Below, one piece after another: positions 1-7,875 of a stretch of 11,400 nucleotides of DNA. Source of the stretch: Parastagonospora avenae f. sp. tritici 18332-5 (taxonomy: Eukaryota; Ascomycota; Dothideomycetes; Pleosporales; Phaeosphaeriaceae); contig JAFJTR010000221.1 in the NCBI GenBank assembly GCA_022559985.1, positions 1 through 11,400 on the forward strand. The letters are read 5' to 3'. The notes beneath the pieces are model-generated. The model was given only the letters and a program-made list of their open reading frames with translations, made no database searches and was not told where the DNA came from. How positions within the stretch are numbered: position 1 is the first letter of the stretch; each line of letters begins with the position of its first letter. A program made the position numbers and the translations under genes.

Positions 1-99
1 CGGGATCGGCCATTGAGTAGGCCATGGCGGCAATGACGGCGTCATGCCCATACAGTTCAATGCATTTTTGCAACTCTAATTTTCTAGACTTTTTCTGTT
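1..99. repeat. Left copy of 99-bp terminal direct repeat
   Basis: These bases are identical, base for base, to 11302-11400 at the other end, so the window starts and ends with the same 99 bp in the same orientation. The repeat lies inside the ADP-ribosyltransferase coding frame (minus strand) and covers the segment around the AAMAYSM motif. The frame passes through it without interruption when the ends are overlapped. It is best read as closure of a circular or tandem unit of 11,301 bp, not as a dispersed repeat. The identity ends exactly at the window edges, so the true extent of any duplication cannot be seen. Confidence 0.97.
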
Positions 100-430
100 C
101 ATCCCCGTTGGATATATCAGAATTTAGTGCTTTATCAATTTTTGTCTGAGCTGCGCACCATGTTTTTGGCAAAAGTGCTGGTTTTGTTTCTAATTGCTCG
201 GTGTTGTCGTTTAATTGCTTTTGTTGTTCTTCAAGTTGAATACGTCGTTGAAGTAGACTTTCAAAAGATGTAAAAGGTTGTTGAGGACCTAAATCGTTGA
301 GGAACGTTTTTTGCTCAGTGTCGACGTATAAAAAGCGTCGAGGTGATTTTTTATTAATATTGCTCACTACAATTTTTTTTGTAAAAGAAATTTTATATTA
401 GCCACTGAAAAAAAGTTATTTAAACTTACT
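1..430 (-). CDS. ADP-ribosyltransferase, N-terminal part (2 exons, truncated by window edge)
   Basis: The minus-strand frame is open from the left edge up to an in-frame TAA at 398-400. It contains no ATG before the AAMAYSM segment, so the start must lie in an upstream exon. A donor (A/GTAAGT, G at 429) and an acceptor (TTGTAG ending at 367) define a 63-nt intron. Splicing joins A430 to T366-G365 and creates an ATG in a strong AAAA-ATG-A context, giving MSNINKKSPRRFLYV as the first residues. The N-terminal ~100 residues are charged and Gln/Glu-rich (QLEEQQKQL), with possible short coiled coil and no recognised domain. The segment then enters the catalytic domain (YGHDAVIAAMAYSM). Across the terminal repeat it is exactly in frame with the gene at 9635-11400; together they encode 677 aa. 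An alternative start at 664 would add 78 in-frame residues (see 430-664). Confidence 0.75.
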
Positions 431-664
431 TTTTATATAATTTATATGTAGATTTAGAAAAAATATGAAAAAAATGTCGCAAAAGAAAATCTGCGCAACA
501 AGTTTGCATAATAACAAAAACAAGTACAGGCAAAATTCACACTGTTGATGAAAAACGTTTGCACGATTTATCAATAGTTGCGGGCGCCAGCGTCCATTTT
601 GACAAAAAATTCTTCTTTTGTGTAAACAGACGCTAACGTTTTTGTATAGAAAAATAAGACGCAT
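430..664 (-). other. Probable 5' exon of the ADP-ribosyltransferase gene (UTR or N-terminal extension)
   Basis: This minus-strand stretch ends at a good GTAAGT donor (429-424). It is open for 78 codons from an ATG at 662-664, and after splicing it is in frame with the ADP-ribosyltransferase. If translated, it would add a basic segment (RRIF..GRWR) followed by a strongly hydrophobic stretch at about residues 44-71 (LYLFLLLCKLV, FFIFFLNL), which would be a signal anchor or membrane segment. The hydrophobicity could also simply reflect T-rich 5'UTR sequence read in this frame. I favour untranslated leader with the splice-created ATG, at about 60:40. Transcript data would settle it. Confidence 0.4.
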
Positions 665-739
665 TGCATGTCATTGTGAGATGGCGCAGTCGGCGTCAAC
701 AGTTGCTGGCGTTTCAATAGTGTGAATTTTGCTTGTATT
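525..739. repeat. Imperfect inverted repeat flanking the 5' exon
   Basis: The minus strand at about 548-523 reads TCAACAGTGTGAATTTTGC, and the plus strand at about 714-739 reads TCAATAGTGTGAATTTTGC. The match runs about 26 bp with 3 transition differences. The arms are separated by about 165 bp, and further weaker matches (a GCTGGCG block) lie nearby. It may be remnant transposon ends, a local inverted duplication or a divergent promoter element. No transposase is seen. Confidence 0.5.
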
Positions 740-1634
740 CAATCAAACACTAGAGTCTACAAGCTAAGAACTAATCTAAAACCAGTTTTTGTAATCTTAA
801 ATGATTGCGTTACTACGAAAAGATAGTAGTGACTGTGCGAATAGGAATGCATACATGCAAACATTTTTTTGCATCAAAATGCTCAAACAATGTTTGCTTT
901 AAATTTTAAACTCATGTAAAAACCATATTTAGTACAAAAATTAAAATAAATGTTAATGGTAATCAAAGAATTCTGTGTGTTTTTGCTTTATTTTAATTAT
1001 TTTGGTCATCCATTTATCAACAATACATAAAAATATAATTTTTTAAATACTGTCGTTGTAGTGCTGAGGCAAATTTGCTGAATAACTGATTGCACAGTCG
1101 TCAGACGTCGCAACTGTCGCTTTGTTGTTTTGTGTGTGTTCTGCCTTTGCTGGCACTTTGCATTTGCCTGCTCAGTGCAAACAACTGTACAACTTCCCAC
1201 ATCAGCTGCTGCTTTTTATCTTGCTCTTTTTTTTCTCGGTCACATTTTAAGCGCTTATGTGCACATTCCATCTGCAAACGGATAGTTCTCTATTTTAGCA
1301 TTTGTGCAAAATAAAAATATTTCATTGAAACAAGTCAATCTAAGCCAGCAATAGTAGTTGATTGTCTAGACTTGACCTCTTTGATCACTTGCCGCCTTTT
1401 TACTTGCACTGGACTAAAATCTTCAAATATCAAACTTGTAAGTGTGCTTCACAGTTACACTGTGCATAACTGTTTCAAGCAGTTAATTTAATTTTGTTTA
1501 TATTTTACCCATTTTGTAACAGCAAAGGAAACCGTATCACAATTTGATTGTCATCACAAACACAGAACTAAATATTCACCAGCAATCTCACAAAACGCGT
1601 TTTACACTGCAAAACATAAGTCACCTAATAAATC
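667..1634. other. AT-rich intergenic region between divergent ADP-ribosyltransferase and UBE2G2 genes
   Basis: No convincing gene is seen; the short open frames here have no recognisable protein character. The region must hold the promoters of both flanking divergent genes, though I see no clear TATA box. It contains a hairpin-forming sequence at 857-897. It also has an AATAAA on the plus strand at 945-950 followed about 25 nt later by a GT-rich stretch (TGTGTGTTTTT), which together resemble a cleavage/polyadenylation site. The last ~300 bases before 1635 are probably UBE2G2 5'UTR and promoter. Confidence 0.6.
857..897. other. Nested perfect inverted repeats (potential hairpin)
   Basis: GCAAACATT at 857-865 is the exact reverse complement of AATGTTTGC at 889-897. 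Inside the loop, GCAT (871-874) pairs with ATGC (879-882) around CAAA. A 9-bp outer stem and a 4-bp inner stem could form. No gene function is assigned, and the AT-rich context means it may be chance. Confidence 0.45.
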
Positions 1635-2275
1635 ATGGCCGTATCTGCGCTTCGTCGTCTGATGTCTGAGTACAAACAGCTGACGGTCAATCCACCGGAG
1701 GGCATCCTCGCCGGACCGATAAGCGAAGAGAACTTCTTTGAGTGGGAAACATACGTGGCTGGTGAGTATCAGTTTTCTAGAAAACGTTATGGCTTTTATC
1801 GCTTTTCACTGATTTACAATTGCCAAACTAACTTTGACTTGGTTTCTTTCTTTAATGCAACTTTACTTTTATACGGCAATCGCCATCACCATCATCATCA
1901 TCAGGTCCTGCTGACACCGTCTACGAGGGGGGCGTCTTCAAGGCCATCATGACCTTCCCTTCCGACTATCCACTGTCGCCGCCAAAGATGCAGTTCATCT
2001 GTGAGATGTTCCACCCAAATGTGTACCCGGACGGACGCGTTTGCATCAGCATTCTCCACGCACCCGGCGAGGATCCACTCGGCTACGAGTCCATCTCCGA
2101 GCGGTGGTCCCCGGTGCAGTCCATTGAGAAGGTCCTGCTGTCGGTGGTGTCGATGCTCGCCGAGCCAAATGATGAGTCGGGGGCAAATGTAGATGCCGCC
2201 AAGATGTGGCGAGAGGATCGGAAGCGGTTCAACTCCATCGTCGACCAGTGCGTCCGAAAGTCCATCGGATTGTAG
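1635..2275 (+). CDS. UBE2G2: Ubiquitin-conjugating enzyme E2 G2 (ERAD E2), 2 exons
   Basis: Exons are 1635-1761 and 1905-2275, with a 143-nt GT..AG intron (GTGAGT donor, ATCATCAG acceptor). The spliced product is 165 aa, the usual length of animal UBE2G2. The family start MAVSALRRLMSEYKQLT is present, followed by NPPEGILAGP, the HPN motif (79-81) and the catalytic cysteine C89 in YPDGRVCISILH. The long insertion after the active site (HAPGEDPLGYES, about 94-105) is typical of the G-type/Cdc34-like E2s, and the ERWSPVQS and AEPNDESGANVDA blocks are intact. UBE2G2 acts at the cytosolic face of the ER with gp78/AMFR or HRD1 ligases and builds K48 ubiquitin chains in ER-associated degradation. 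Codons in exons end mostly in G/C. The gene converges with the guanylyl cyclase gene. The assignment is close to certain. Confidence 0.96.
1884..1903 (+). repeat. CAT/CAC trinucleotide tract at the UBE2G2 intron 3' end
   Basis: A run of CAT/CAC triplets directly precedes the acceptor AG (1903-1904) and takes the place of a classical polypyrimidine tract. If read in frame it would appear as a polyhistidine run, but it is intronic: splicing across it restores the conserved G-P-x-D-T family sequence. Confidence 0.8.
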
Positions 2276-2814
2276 TATTTTTTACCAACAAAACTTGTTT
2301 TTGCTAAAATTAAGGAAAAAGATGGTCTGACTACATTTGTGTTGCAAAATAGTAATGAAAAGTGACTTGAAAAACAATTTTTACTTTGCAAAATATTGTG
2401 TTTTTATACCTTTTATTGAGTACTTTAGAAACAAAAGTTAATCATAAACTTTTTTTATTTGTGACATGTGTGTTTATGTTTATTGGATGTCATCGTAATA
2501 CGTAAACGGATTGCGTCAGTAAAGTGTAAGTTAATTATTTGTCGCTAAACTAATGATAGCAATGTGTGAAAATGTCTTCTTAATTTCTATGTCCAAGAAT
2601 ACATTTCAATAAAGTGAATGATGTTTACACAGAAAAAATCAAATGAAAGTGAAATGACAACACAACAACTATCTAGTGACAGGTGATAAAAGCTTGATGA
2701 CCGAATAGAGAAAAAAAGTTGTGCCAAGTTTCTAATTGTACGCTATTTTTGCTATTTTGCACTCTTTGGTTGTGATTATCAAACACCAAAAATTGTCTTT
2801 AGTAGTAAATTAAT
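2276..2814. other. Convergent 3' regions of UBE2G2 and guanylyl cyclase
   Basis: This AT-rich sequence has no coding potential that I can support. It holds the 3'UTRs of both flanking genes. The plus-strand signal AATAAA is at 2608-2613. The first minus-strand AATAAA beyond the cyclase stop is at 2479-2484, with more at 2454-2459 and 2412-2417. If these are used, the two transcripts overlap tail to tail by more than 100 nt. Confidence 0.6.
2608..2613 (+). terminator. Polyadenylation signal AATAAA for UBE2G2
   Basis: This is the canonical hexamer 333 nt past the UBE2G2 stop, followed by a T/G-containing stretch (GTGAATGATGTTT). It is the best plus-strand candidate before the cyclase coding region on the other strand. 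Confidence 0.5.
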
Positions 2815-5800
2815 TTACAGCAAAGGGGTTGACTGCCCTGATGGCTCAGGTGATGATCCGCTGCTGTTGCTGCTGCTGTTGTTGTTGTCGTTCTTGCTAT
2901 TGCATTGAACCAAATCAGCATTCTCATCAGCGTTTGTTCCTTCAACTTTGAAGCAAACTTGAGAGGCCTCTACGTCTACAGCAACGTTAAAATGGGCACC
3001 GGCGTCGCCTTTTCCGTGACTAGAAATCAGCTGTTGACTGTCGTCGTCGTCATTGTTGATCTTCACCTTTTCCTTTGCAATACTCGGCCCATTACTTTCT
3101 TCATCGTCCAGATCCTCCTTCGAGCTGGCGCACAGTGAAGGCGGACGAACGCTGTTCGGGTCCTCCTCGTACAGCATCATCTGTTCACTGTCGCCAAACT
3201 TTCGCTTTCCAAAGAACTGTCGAGCACGGCTGCCGGCGGCTCCGACGGCGCCAGCACTTGAAACTGCACCAGCTGCACCTGCACCTACTCCAATACCAGC
3301 ACTTCCAACACTGTGTTCAGGCAGGTGTTCACCCTCCAGCCAGTACGTTCGTACGATGCCTTTTCCCTGTGTTTGTTTGTTTGTTGGTACCAAACAGATT
3401 GAACAGAGCAAATATTATGATATTAAGCACACACACAGCCAAAGTTCATCAACAAACCTTTACGTAGATATCACCTCTCAGGGAGATGTGAAAGGTGCCA
3501 AACTTGTCAAGAATGTGCTTCGTCGCCTCGCTGATGTGAATTTTGTTGGCTAAGTTTTGTAGATAAGCGGTTTCAATTTAATTAATCGTTGTAAATCAAA
3601 CCCATTTTAGCGTAATCACTCACGTTCTCCATGTGACTCCATTCGAGAGGCCATGTTGACGGTGTCTCCAAAGAGACAGTAGCGTGGCATCTTCAGGCCA
3701 ATGACGCCGGCGGCGCAGGGGCCCGAGTGAAGTCCAATGCGCAGCTTGACCTCTTGTTCCGGCAAGTGCTTGATGCGAAACTGCTTAATGCGGTACATCA
3801 GCTCCAGTGACATTCGAGATATCTGCCGGGCGTGCTCGTTGCCATTACGAATTGGCAATCCGCTTACGACCTAGCATTGTTGATGTGATGTAGACAAACA
3901 ATCTGTTTTATCACTGTTTTATCAAGATATCTAGCGAAAGCTTACCAGATAGGCATCGCCTACTGTTTCCACCTTGTAGCAGTCGTAGTTGCCAATGATC
4001 GAGTCAAACAGTGTGTAGAGGTCATTGAGAAAGTCCACCGTCTGCATGGGCGTACTGGCGCCGGCAATCTGCGTGAACTTGACAATGTCAGAGAAGAAGA
4101 TGGTCACTGAGGGAAAGTTTTCCGGTTTCACTTGATTGCATCGTTTCAATTGATCGGCGACCGTTCTGTACGTTTTGTAGTAAAATAAAAATTAGTTTTT
4201 AAAAACTTAAATTTTGTTTCAGAAAAACAGTACCTTGGTAAAAGTTCATACAGCAGATCTTCACACTTCTTCTTCTCCTCAAAGAATGCCGACGTTTTCT
4301 GATCAACGAGTATTTCAAGATCATTTGCGTACTGCTCCAAACGGAGAAGTAGGTTTTCCAGAAAGCTGTTTCCGCTGCCGCCAATAAAATCTCTAATAAT
4401 TTGAAAAAAAGTTCGTTTGTTAACTTGTGTAAAGTAAAAATCACCTTTACTAAACTACTGAAAACATACTTTGCAATTTTACTAATCGTACTTTTGATGG
4501 CCTGAAATGAGGGTCGATTAGCGGGGTTTTCCTCCCAACAGCTGGTGAGCAGCTCAGTCAGCTCTGCACTGCACTCGTTCGGGTCGACTTTAGGACGATA
4601 GGGCGTGGCGGAGTTTAACTTTAGCTGATGAATGATGAACTGTGGATCCAGAGAAACGACGGAGAACTTTCCATCACCGCCGACGACTTTCACCGTCTCA
4701 AAGGGGCCACTTCGGGTGATGATCTCCTGCAGGACAATGGCAAAGCTGTAGACGTCGCCTTTCTGTGAACCGTGCATTTCCGGCTTTCGCTGACGAAGGT
4801 GTTCCGGTGAGGTCCAGAGTAGGCTTTCTATAAAGAGAAATAGCGCAATTAGAGAAAATGTGTGATAATGGATGATCTATTTTGCACGCAGTATTCACTT
4901 ACTGTGCTGCACTGGACCGGAGTTTTGTTTTGACAACGTTCTCAGGGTCTTCAAGCCAAAGTCAGTCAGCTTGACGACCAGCCGTGAGTCAATGACGCAG
5001 TTGGTCGACTTGAGCCCGCCGTGAATGCTCAGTGTGGACTCGTGTATAAAGAGCATTCCCTCGACGATGTCATTTATTAGCGAGTAGCGGAAGGGCCAGT
5101 CAATGCGAATGCCCTCATTGTCGAGAAGATCCTAAAAAGGGTTTCACTTGTAATTTTTACAACTTTTAAAAAACAAAAAAATTACCCGTAAGTTGCCCTT
5201 TTCACAGTACTCTGTCAGTATGGAGATGTGCTGGTCATCAACGCAAATGCCCACAAAACGAATCAGATTTTCATGCGCCAGATCTTTCATCTGCTTCAGC
5301 TCAATTAACAGCTCTCGATTAACAGTGCAGTGCTTGATGTTCAGATGCTTGACAAAGACCTTTGAGCCCTGTTTGAAGCATGAAAACATTATTCAACTGA
5401 AATCTACTGTAAAATTTTAAAAAGGTAGTGTACCTTGTAGATGCCCTTATTGGGAATGGGCGCCAGTGACTCGCTGCTCAATTGCTTTGGATCGCCGTTG
5501 TTGTTGGCGCCATGACCTGCTCCAGAGGATCCTCTGCCGGCGTTTCCTCCTCCTCCACCTCGGTTTCCAAAGGGCAGCACAGCCAAAGTGGACTTTGAGG
5601 GCGATCCAGTGCCACTTTTGCCCGAACCAGTACTGCCCAAACTGCCGCCGCTGCCTGCACTTCCGCTGCCGTGCTTCTCTCCCCGCATCAGAAAGTTGAC
5701 CGCCGTCTGACGACTGTTCGGTCGACTGTGGCCTTGGCCGCCAAAGGGGTGCTGCAGGTAGCTGGGCAGCGCAAAGTAGTCGTTGATGCGAATGTGCGGC

Positions 5801-6012
5801 TTTGGGGGACGGTGGACGGTTCCAGTGAGGGTGTTGCTGCTTCCACCACCACCACCACCACCACCATCAACACTTCCGCTTTTGTTGACCTCAGTTTCAG
5901 ACAACTTCGGAGTGCCGCCCCGCTCAATGGCGCCCATTTCAATGGAGTCAAAGCGGCCAAAGGTGAAGGTGTTCTGGGCAGCGGCGGTTGACTTAGGTGA
6001 AAGAGGAGTCAT
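2815..6012 (-). CDS. Receptor-type (particulate) guanylyl cyclase, cytoplasmic portion, 9 exons
   Basis: Exons on the minus strand are 6012-5434, 5368-5186, 5131-4903, 4827-4470, 4392-4234, 4165-3946, 3870-3624, 3549-3458 and 3366-2815. All introns are GT..AG, 54-91 nt, and phases agree; the product is 872 aa. Residues 1-190 are a low-complexity Gly/Ser-rich leader. A kinase-homology domain follows (~190-450): VFVKHLN with K200, ILTEYC, HGGLKSTN (291-298) in place of HRDLK, and DFG at 311-313, so it is a pseudokinase. A signalling helix (LEQYANDLEILV..EEKKKCEDLLYELLPR, ~455-503) leads into the cyclase domain. Metal aspartates D529 and D573, guanine selectors E569 and C641 (MPRYCLFGD), N648 and R652 are all present, so the enzyme should make cGMP. 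It ends in GKGIVRTYWLEGE plus a ~165-aa Ala/Gly, acidic and Asn/Ser-rich tail. No receptor ectodomain or membrane segment is found. The frame stays open without Met up to a stop at 6127-6129, so the start is uncertain. The closest family is the natriuretic/retinal receptor cyclases. Confidence 0.93.
2860..2893 (-). repeat. Trinucleotide-derived Asn/Ser run in the cyclase C-terminal tail
   Basis: GCT/GTT triplets on the plus strand encode NNNSSSNSS near the carboxyl end of the guanylyl cyclase. The tract is low complexity, likely disordered and probably length-variable. Confidence 0.6.
5843..5866 (-). repeat. CCA trinucleotide tract encoding polyglycine in the cyclase leader
   Basis: Eight consecutive CCA/CCA-like triplets on the plus strand read as GGT codons on the minus strand. 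They give a run of eight glycines in the Gly/Ser-rich region before the kinase-homology domain. It is a perfect microsatellite apart from its edges. Confidence 0.8.
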
Positions 6013-6486
6013 TGCAGGAGCAGGAGTGGTCACCTCACCGGTGTCCTTGAAGGACTCCAGCGACTGCTGGCCAAAAACTGCCCGCCAAAAGCGTTTCTTC
6101 TGTTTTTTCCCAAACGAACCAGCACATCAACGGACACTACTGTTTCTGCTACTTCTACCACTGCTTTATTGCTGTTGTCTGAAACTGTTGTTGACGCTCA
6201 AAAGATACCACTTTTTTCTCAAGCGTCCAGAAGACAGACGTTGGAGCGTTTAAGCCAGAAGGAGCGATATCAACAAAGCAGTCACAGTTTGCGCCATTCA
6301 CCTTCCTCCACTTTAAACTTTCCAGTTCTCTCCGCTAATCTTGCATCAACTTTTGTACTTCCTCAAACTACCGAAAACTCAATTTTGTCTACCTCAAAAG
6401 TCACTTGTGTGTCATCACACCACTACCTCCACTTCTGTCCACGTCGTTTTCTGAGCAGTCAATCTCACTACACCGTCACTGAAACG
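6013..6486. promoter_or_regulatory. Divergent intergenic/5'UTR region between guanylyl cyclase and deoxynucleoside kinase
   Basis: Only about 475 bp separate the first in-frame Met of the minus-strand cyclase from the kinase ATG, so the promoters of both genes, if complete, lie here. On the minus strand the cyclase frame stays open to 6129 and reads a basic, tryptophan-containing stretch (GKKQKKRFWRAVFGQ). This resembles the cytoplasmic side of a membrane segment and hints at a missing upstream exon. On the plus strand the kinase frame is open back to a TGA at 5998 but has no ATG. No TATA box is evident. Confidence 0.5.
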
Positions 6487-7530
6487 ATGGATCACCTCAC
6501 GCAAGCCACCACCACTACTCGACCCAAGTCGTGCTCCTTCTTTGACTCCTCGTCCTCATCGTCCTCCTCTTCTTCCTCTTCTGACAGTGAACAGGAGAGT
6601 AGTAGTCCATCATCTGAATCACCAAGTCAAGTGAAGTCAACTCCCACTTTGTTGAGTCAGCTGCCGGTGCTCTCCGAGACTGGGCACCTCGCCGGAAACG
6701 CTCGCATCGCCAACCAGCTGCCCAATTTGACGAAACTCAAGGTGGCCTGCGGCAATGGCGCCGATGGTGAGTTGTTAGCAGCAAACGCCAGCAACAAGGT
6801 CTACCGCATCATCGTCGAGGGAAACATCGGCAGCGGCAAGACAACCTTTCTAAAGATCTTTGCCAAAAACTGTGAGTCGATGCTTCACAAGCCGCTGGTC
6901 GTTCCCGAGCCAATTGACCTGTGGCGCGACGTTGGCGGCGCTAACATCTTCCAACTGCTCGCTGACGATCCAAAACGCTGGAGTTTTGCCTTTCAGTCGT
7001 ACGTTCAGCTTACTATGATTAAGGTAAAACGCGCCTAACTAGCCACAAATTTAAAACTGACATCACTTTAAACACACTTTTTCCTCAACCATTGACAGAT
7101 TCACGAGATGCAGCCGGAAGCTGGTTCGCACTTCAAGGTAATGGAGCGATCACTCTTCTCTGCCCGCTACTGCTTTGTGGAGAACCTGCTGGAGAAGGGG
7201 CTACTGTCGCCCTGTGAGCACTTCATCCTCGACGAGTGGTTCAAGGCGAGTCTGCCGGCGGCCACCGTCGATCTGATCATCTACCTCAAGTCGGATCCGG
7301 ACGTCGTCTTTGAGCGCATCAAGACTCGCGGTCGTCCCGAGGAGGCGGGCATCACCCTCGAGTACCTGCGTACGTTGCACGAGCTGCACGAAGACTGGCT
7401 GGTGAGGGGCAAATTTCCGTTGCCCGCTCAGGTGCTTACCATTGACGCAAACACGCCGCTGGAGCAGATCGTCGAGGTGTACGAGGCAAAGACGGACGGC
7501 ATTCTTCGAAAGCACTCTCTCAGCGCTTGA
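6487..7530 (+). CDS. dNK: Deoxynucleoside kinase (dNK/TK2 family), 2 exons
   Basis: Exons are 6487-7023 and 7099-7530 with a 75-nt intron (GTAAAA..GACAG); the product is 322 aa. The enzyme phosphorylates deoxynucleosides to monophosphates in the dNTP salvage pathway. The P-loop GNIGSGKT lies at 112-119, the VPEPIDLW substrate segment at ~139-146, FQSYVQLTM before the intron, the ERS motif at 195-197 followed by LFSARYCFVEN, DLIIYL at 237-242, and the LID arginines at about R252-R258 (RIKTRGRPEE). LHELHEDWL is also conserved, and the pattern follows insect dNK closely. The first ~100 residues are an unusual extension with a polyserine run (~24-36) and an Asp/Glu/Ser-rich stretch; Drosophila dNK lacks it. 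The start at 6487 has a good context (ACGATGG) and is the only in-frame ATG upstream of the domain. The gene is divergent from the cyclase and convergent with the APMAP-like gene. Confidence 0.93.
6543..6582 (+). repeat. TCN triplet tract encoding polyserine in the kinase N-terminus
   Basis: Mixed TCC/TCG/TCA/TCT codons encode about 12 consecutive serines. The synonymous variation shows this is not a fresh single-triplet expansion, so the protein-level run may be maintained. Confidence 0.75.
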
Positions 7531-7875
7531 AACGCTTGAATCTTTTCAGCATTAATCAGCCACTATTTGCAGGTGTTCATAACACTTTGCCTGGCACCTC
7601 TCTATAATAATCTCTTTTTCTATTATTTTCTTATCATCTGCACTTGGCTACCACTACTGCTTTTTCTATATCCAACTTTTGTATATTTTTTTCTACACTT
7701 TGAGTTACTTTTTTTAATGATGAGAACAATAGGTTCTACTTTTTGATAAAAATTCAAAGTTTTGTATTATTGCTATTAAAGAAAACATGAATGAATTTGT
7801 TTTTTTCTAATTGTCAGCATTGTGGCATGTGTATTACAATTTTTTTTAAAAATAACCAGAAAAACAAAAATTAAC
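7531..7875. other. Convergent 3' regions of deoxynucleoside kinase and APMAP-like genes
   Basis: No gene is seen in this T-rich stretch. The plus-strand signal ATTAAA at 7775-7780 would end the kinase transcript about 245 nt past its stop. The minus-strand signal ATTAAA at 7718-7713 would end the APMAP-like transcript about 160 nt past its stop. If both are used, the two mRNAs overlap tail to tail. Confidence 0.5.

Noticed and set aside
1006..1314. Short open frames on both strands in the intergenic region
   Set aside because: They overlap each other, have no domain character and lie in AT-rich DNA where such lengths are expected by chance.
1881..1904. Apparent polyhistidine (His-tag-like) run in the UBE2G2 frame
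   Set aside because: It lies in the intron. Splicing 1761 to 1905 removes it and restores the 165-aa family length and sequence.
2083..2391. Minus-strand open frame across UBE2G2 exon 2
   Set aside because: It is the antisense shadow of a well-conserved exon.
6031..6033. Start of the cyclase at 6033
   Set aside because: The codon is GTG on the minus strand. The first in-frame ATG is at 6012-6010.
5466..6253. Plus-strand frames over the cyclase leader (proline- and threonine-rich)
   Set aside because: They mirror Gly/Ser-rich codons and the CCA microsatellite of the cyclase exon. The minus-strand frame is in phase with the conserved downstream exons.
6169..6486. Translation of the kinase from a codon near 6169
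   Set aside because: The codon there is TTG, not ATG. The first ATG in this frame is 6487, in good context. The upstream frame is kept only as a speculative finding.
7201..7515. Minus-strand open frame over kinase exon 2
   Set aside because: It is antisense to conserved kinase motifs (ERS, LID) and has no independent support.
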